From positions 7,459 through 12,797 of the forward strand of contig DYLB01000046.1 of the NCBI GenBank assembly GCA_020722305.1: DNA of 5,339 bases. The letters are read 5' to 3'. This DNA comes from Anaerolinea thermophila. Its GTDB lineage: Bacteria; Chloroflexota; Anaerolineae; Anaerolineales; Villigracilaceae. A program made the translations under genes and the position numbers. Within the stretch, counting starts at the first letter, position 1. Each line of letters opens with the position of its first letter. This document shows positions 4,875 to 5,339 of the stretch, piece after piece. The notes under the pieces were generated by a model. That model ran no database searches, was not told the DNA's origin, and saw only the letters and a program-made list of their open reading frames with translations.

Positions 4875-5289
4875 AACCCTGCATGAGGCCAGGCGTTGGC
4901 TGCAAACCGCTGCTGAAGATTTATCGGCTGCCAAAGCCCTCGCAGAGGCTCACATGTATTCACATGCCTGCTTTATGGCGCAACAAAGCGGCGAAAAAGC
5001 GATGAAAGCTCTATGGTTTTTCGTCGAGGATGATCCTTGGGGTCATTCCATCCAGAAACTGGTGATGCAATTCCCAAAACCGGAATTAATCGAAAAAATG
5101 GATCTTTGGCTCACCAATGGAGCGGCTCTGGATAAATTTTATATCCCCACCCGTTATCCCAATGGCCTGCCAGACCTGACGCCCGGACAAAGCTATACAG
5201 AAGAAGACGCGAAAGTGGCAATCGAAAAAGCAACCTTTTTTGTTGATGCAGTCACCAAAGAAATTGCGGCTCTTTGGGATTCTCTGTGA
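4861..5289 (+). CDS. HEPN domain protein (PF05168/COG2250 type), partner of MNT
   Basis: This 142-residue, mostly helical protein matches the COG2250 branch of HEPN proteins. Features are the first helix ARRWLQTAAEDLSAAKAL (10-27), the CFMAQQSGEKAMKAL block (37-51), the GHSIQKL turn (61-67), FYIPTRYPNGLPD (93-105) and SYTEEDAKVAIEKA (111-124) before the last helix. In MNT/HEPN modules the HEPN partner is the RNase-like toxin or a binding scaffold. The usual RX4-6H RNase motif, and the HxY tyrosine that MntA modifies in HepT, are not seen at the expected place. R98 in TRYP is not followed by a His, so catalytic activity is doubtful. It overlaps MNT by 14 nt and starts at ATG 4861, behind AAGGGA. 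The last six residues (A137-L142) and the stop codon lie in a copy of the intergenic fold-back element, so the native C-terminus may have been replaced. GC is low (24 of 60 bases at 5041-5100). Confidence 0.88.
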   Translation: MSRSKTLHEARRWLQTAAEDLSAAKALAEAHMYSHACFMAQQSGEKAMKALWFFVEDDPWGHSIQKLVMQFPKPELIEKMDLWLTNGAALDKFYIPTRYPNGLPDLTPGQSYTEEDAKVAIEKATFFVDAVTKEIAALWDSL

Positions 5290-5339
5290 TTCGTACACGG
5301 ATTGCGCGGATTGCACGGATTTTCACGGAGAAAACCTAG
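5268..5339. mobile_element. Second copy of the fold-back element, left part, cut by the window end
   Basis: These 72 bp match 1283-1345 with one substitution (C to T at 5285) and a 9-bp insertion. The insertion is a tandem expansion of CGGATTGC(G/A), seen as units at 5298-5306 and 5307-5315. Similarity starts abruptly at GGCTCTTTGGGA, the inverted-repeat end of copy 1. The first 22 bases are inside the HEPN reading frame and include its stop. The right half, expected to contain AAAATCCGTGC and end in GAGCC, would lie beyond the window. Confidence 0.75.

Noticed and set aside
4867..4884. R3-x4-H8 (RSKTLH) in the HEPN protein as an RX4-6H catalytic motif
   Set aside because: It is at the extreme N-terminus before the first helix, not in the helix where HEPN RNases hold this motif, so it is probably chance.
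5086..5316. Two - strand frames (1137-1322 and 5086-5316) whose proteins share a VYES-RIPKS stretch
   Set aside because: The shared peptide is only the reverse reading of the repeated element; the remainder is antisense to real genes.

Overview
The window (5339 bp) reads as a piece of a bacterial chromosome with six protein genes, all on the + strand. The main genes are GC-rich; a 60-base sample at 2581-2640 has 44 G/C. The organism is most plausibly a Chloroflexota (Anaerolineae-like) bacterium. This is an inference from three things: a secreted peptidase with a Thr/Pro-rich linker, a short-form AMP nucleosidase, and intergenic sequence full of CACGGA/TCCGTG and GACTTC-palindrome repeats. 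No rRNA or other taxonomic marker is present. No tRNA, rRNA or CRISPR array was seen.

Layout: (1) 1-54 is a perfect tandem duplication of a 27-bp GC-rich unit. (2) 80-1234 is a DAO-family FAD-dependent amine/amino-acid oxidoreductase resembling the sarcosine oxidase beta subunit. (3) 1235-1518 is a repeat-rich spacer that folds on itself as nested inverted repeats; its core (about 1283-1446) looks like a small fold-back or MITE-like element. (4) 1519-2304 is a short-form AMP nucleosidase. (5) 2305-2400 holds two 15-bp palindromes that are inverted copies of each other. (6) 2401-3552 is a CinA-like protein with an intact COG1058/MoCF domain and a shrunken C-terminal domain lacking the catalytic Ser motif. 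It overlaps by 4 nt (7) an exported or membrane-anchored M14-type zinc carboxypeptidase at 3549-4520. (8) 4560-4874 and 4861-5289 are an MNT nucleotidyltransferase/HEPN pair overlapping by 14 nt, preceded by a strong extended -10 box that implies a leaderless mRNA. (9) A second copy of the spacer element starts inside the last codons of the HEPN gene and runs to the window end.

Functional links: COG1058 proteins are known to hydrolyse ADP-ribose to AMP and ribose-5-phosphate, and AMP nucleosidase splits AMP into adenine and ribose-5-phosphate. The adjacent amn and cinA genes could therefore form a short NAD/ADP-ribose salvage route (inference). The MNT/HEPN pair is a toxin-antitoxin-type module with lower GC (24 of 60 bases at 5041-5100) and may have been acquired separately. 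The most unusual points are the two-copy fold-back element that supplies the stop codon of the HEPN gene, the degenerate CinA deamidase domain, the HEPN protein without a recognisable RNase motif, and the leaderless promoter.
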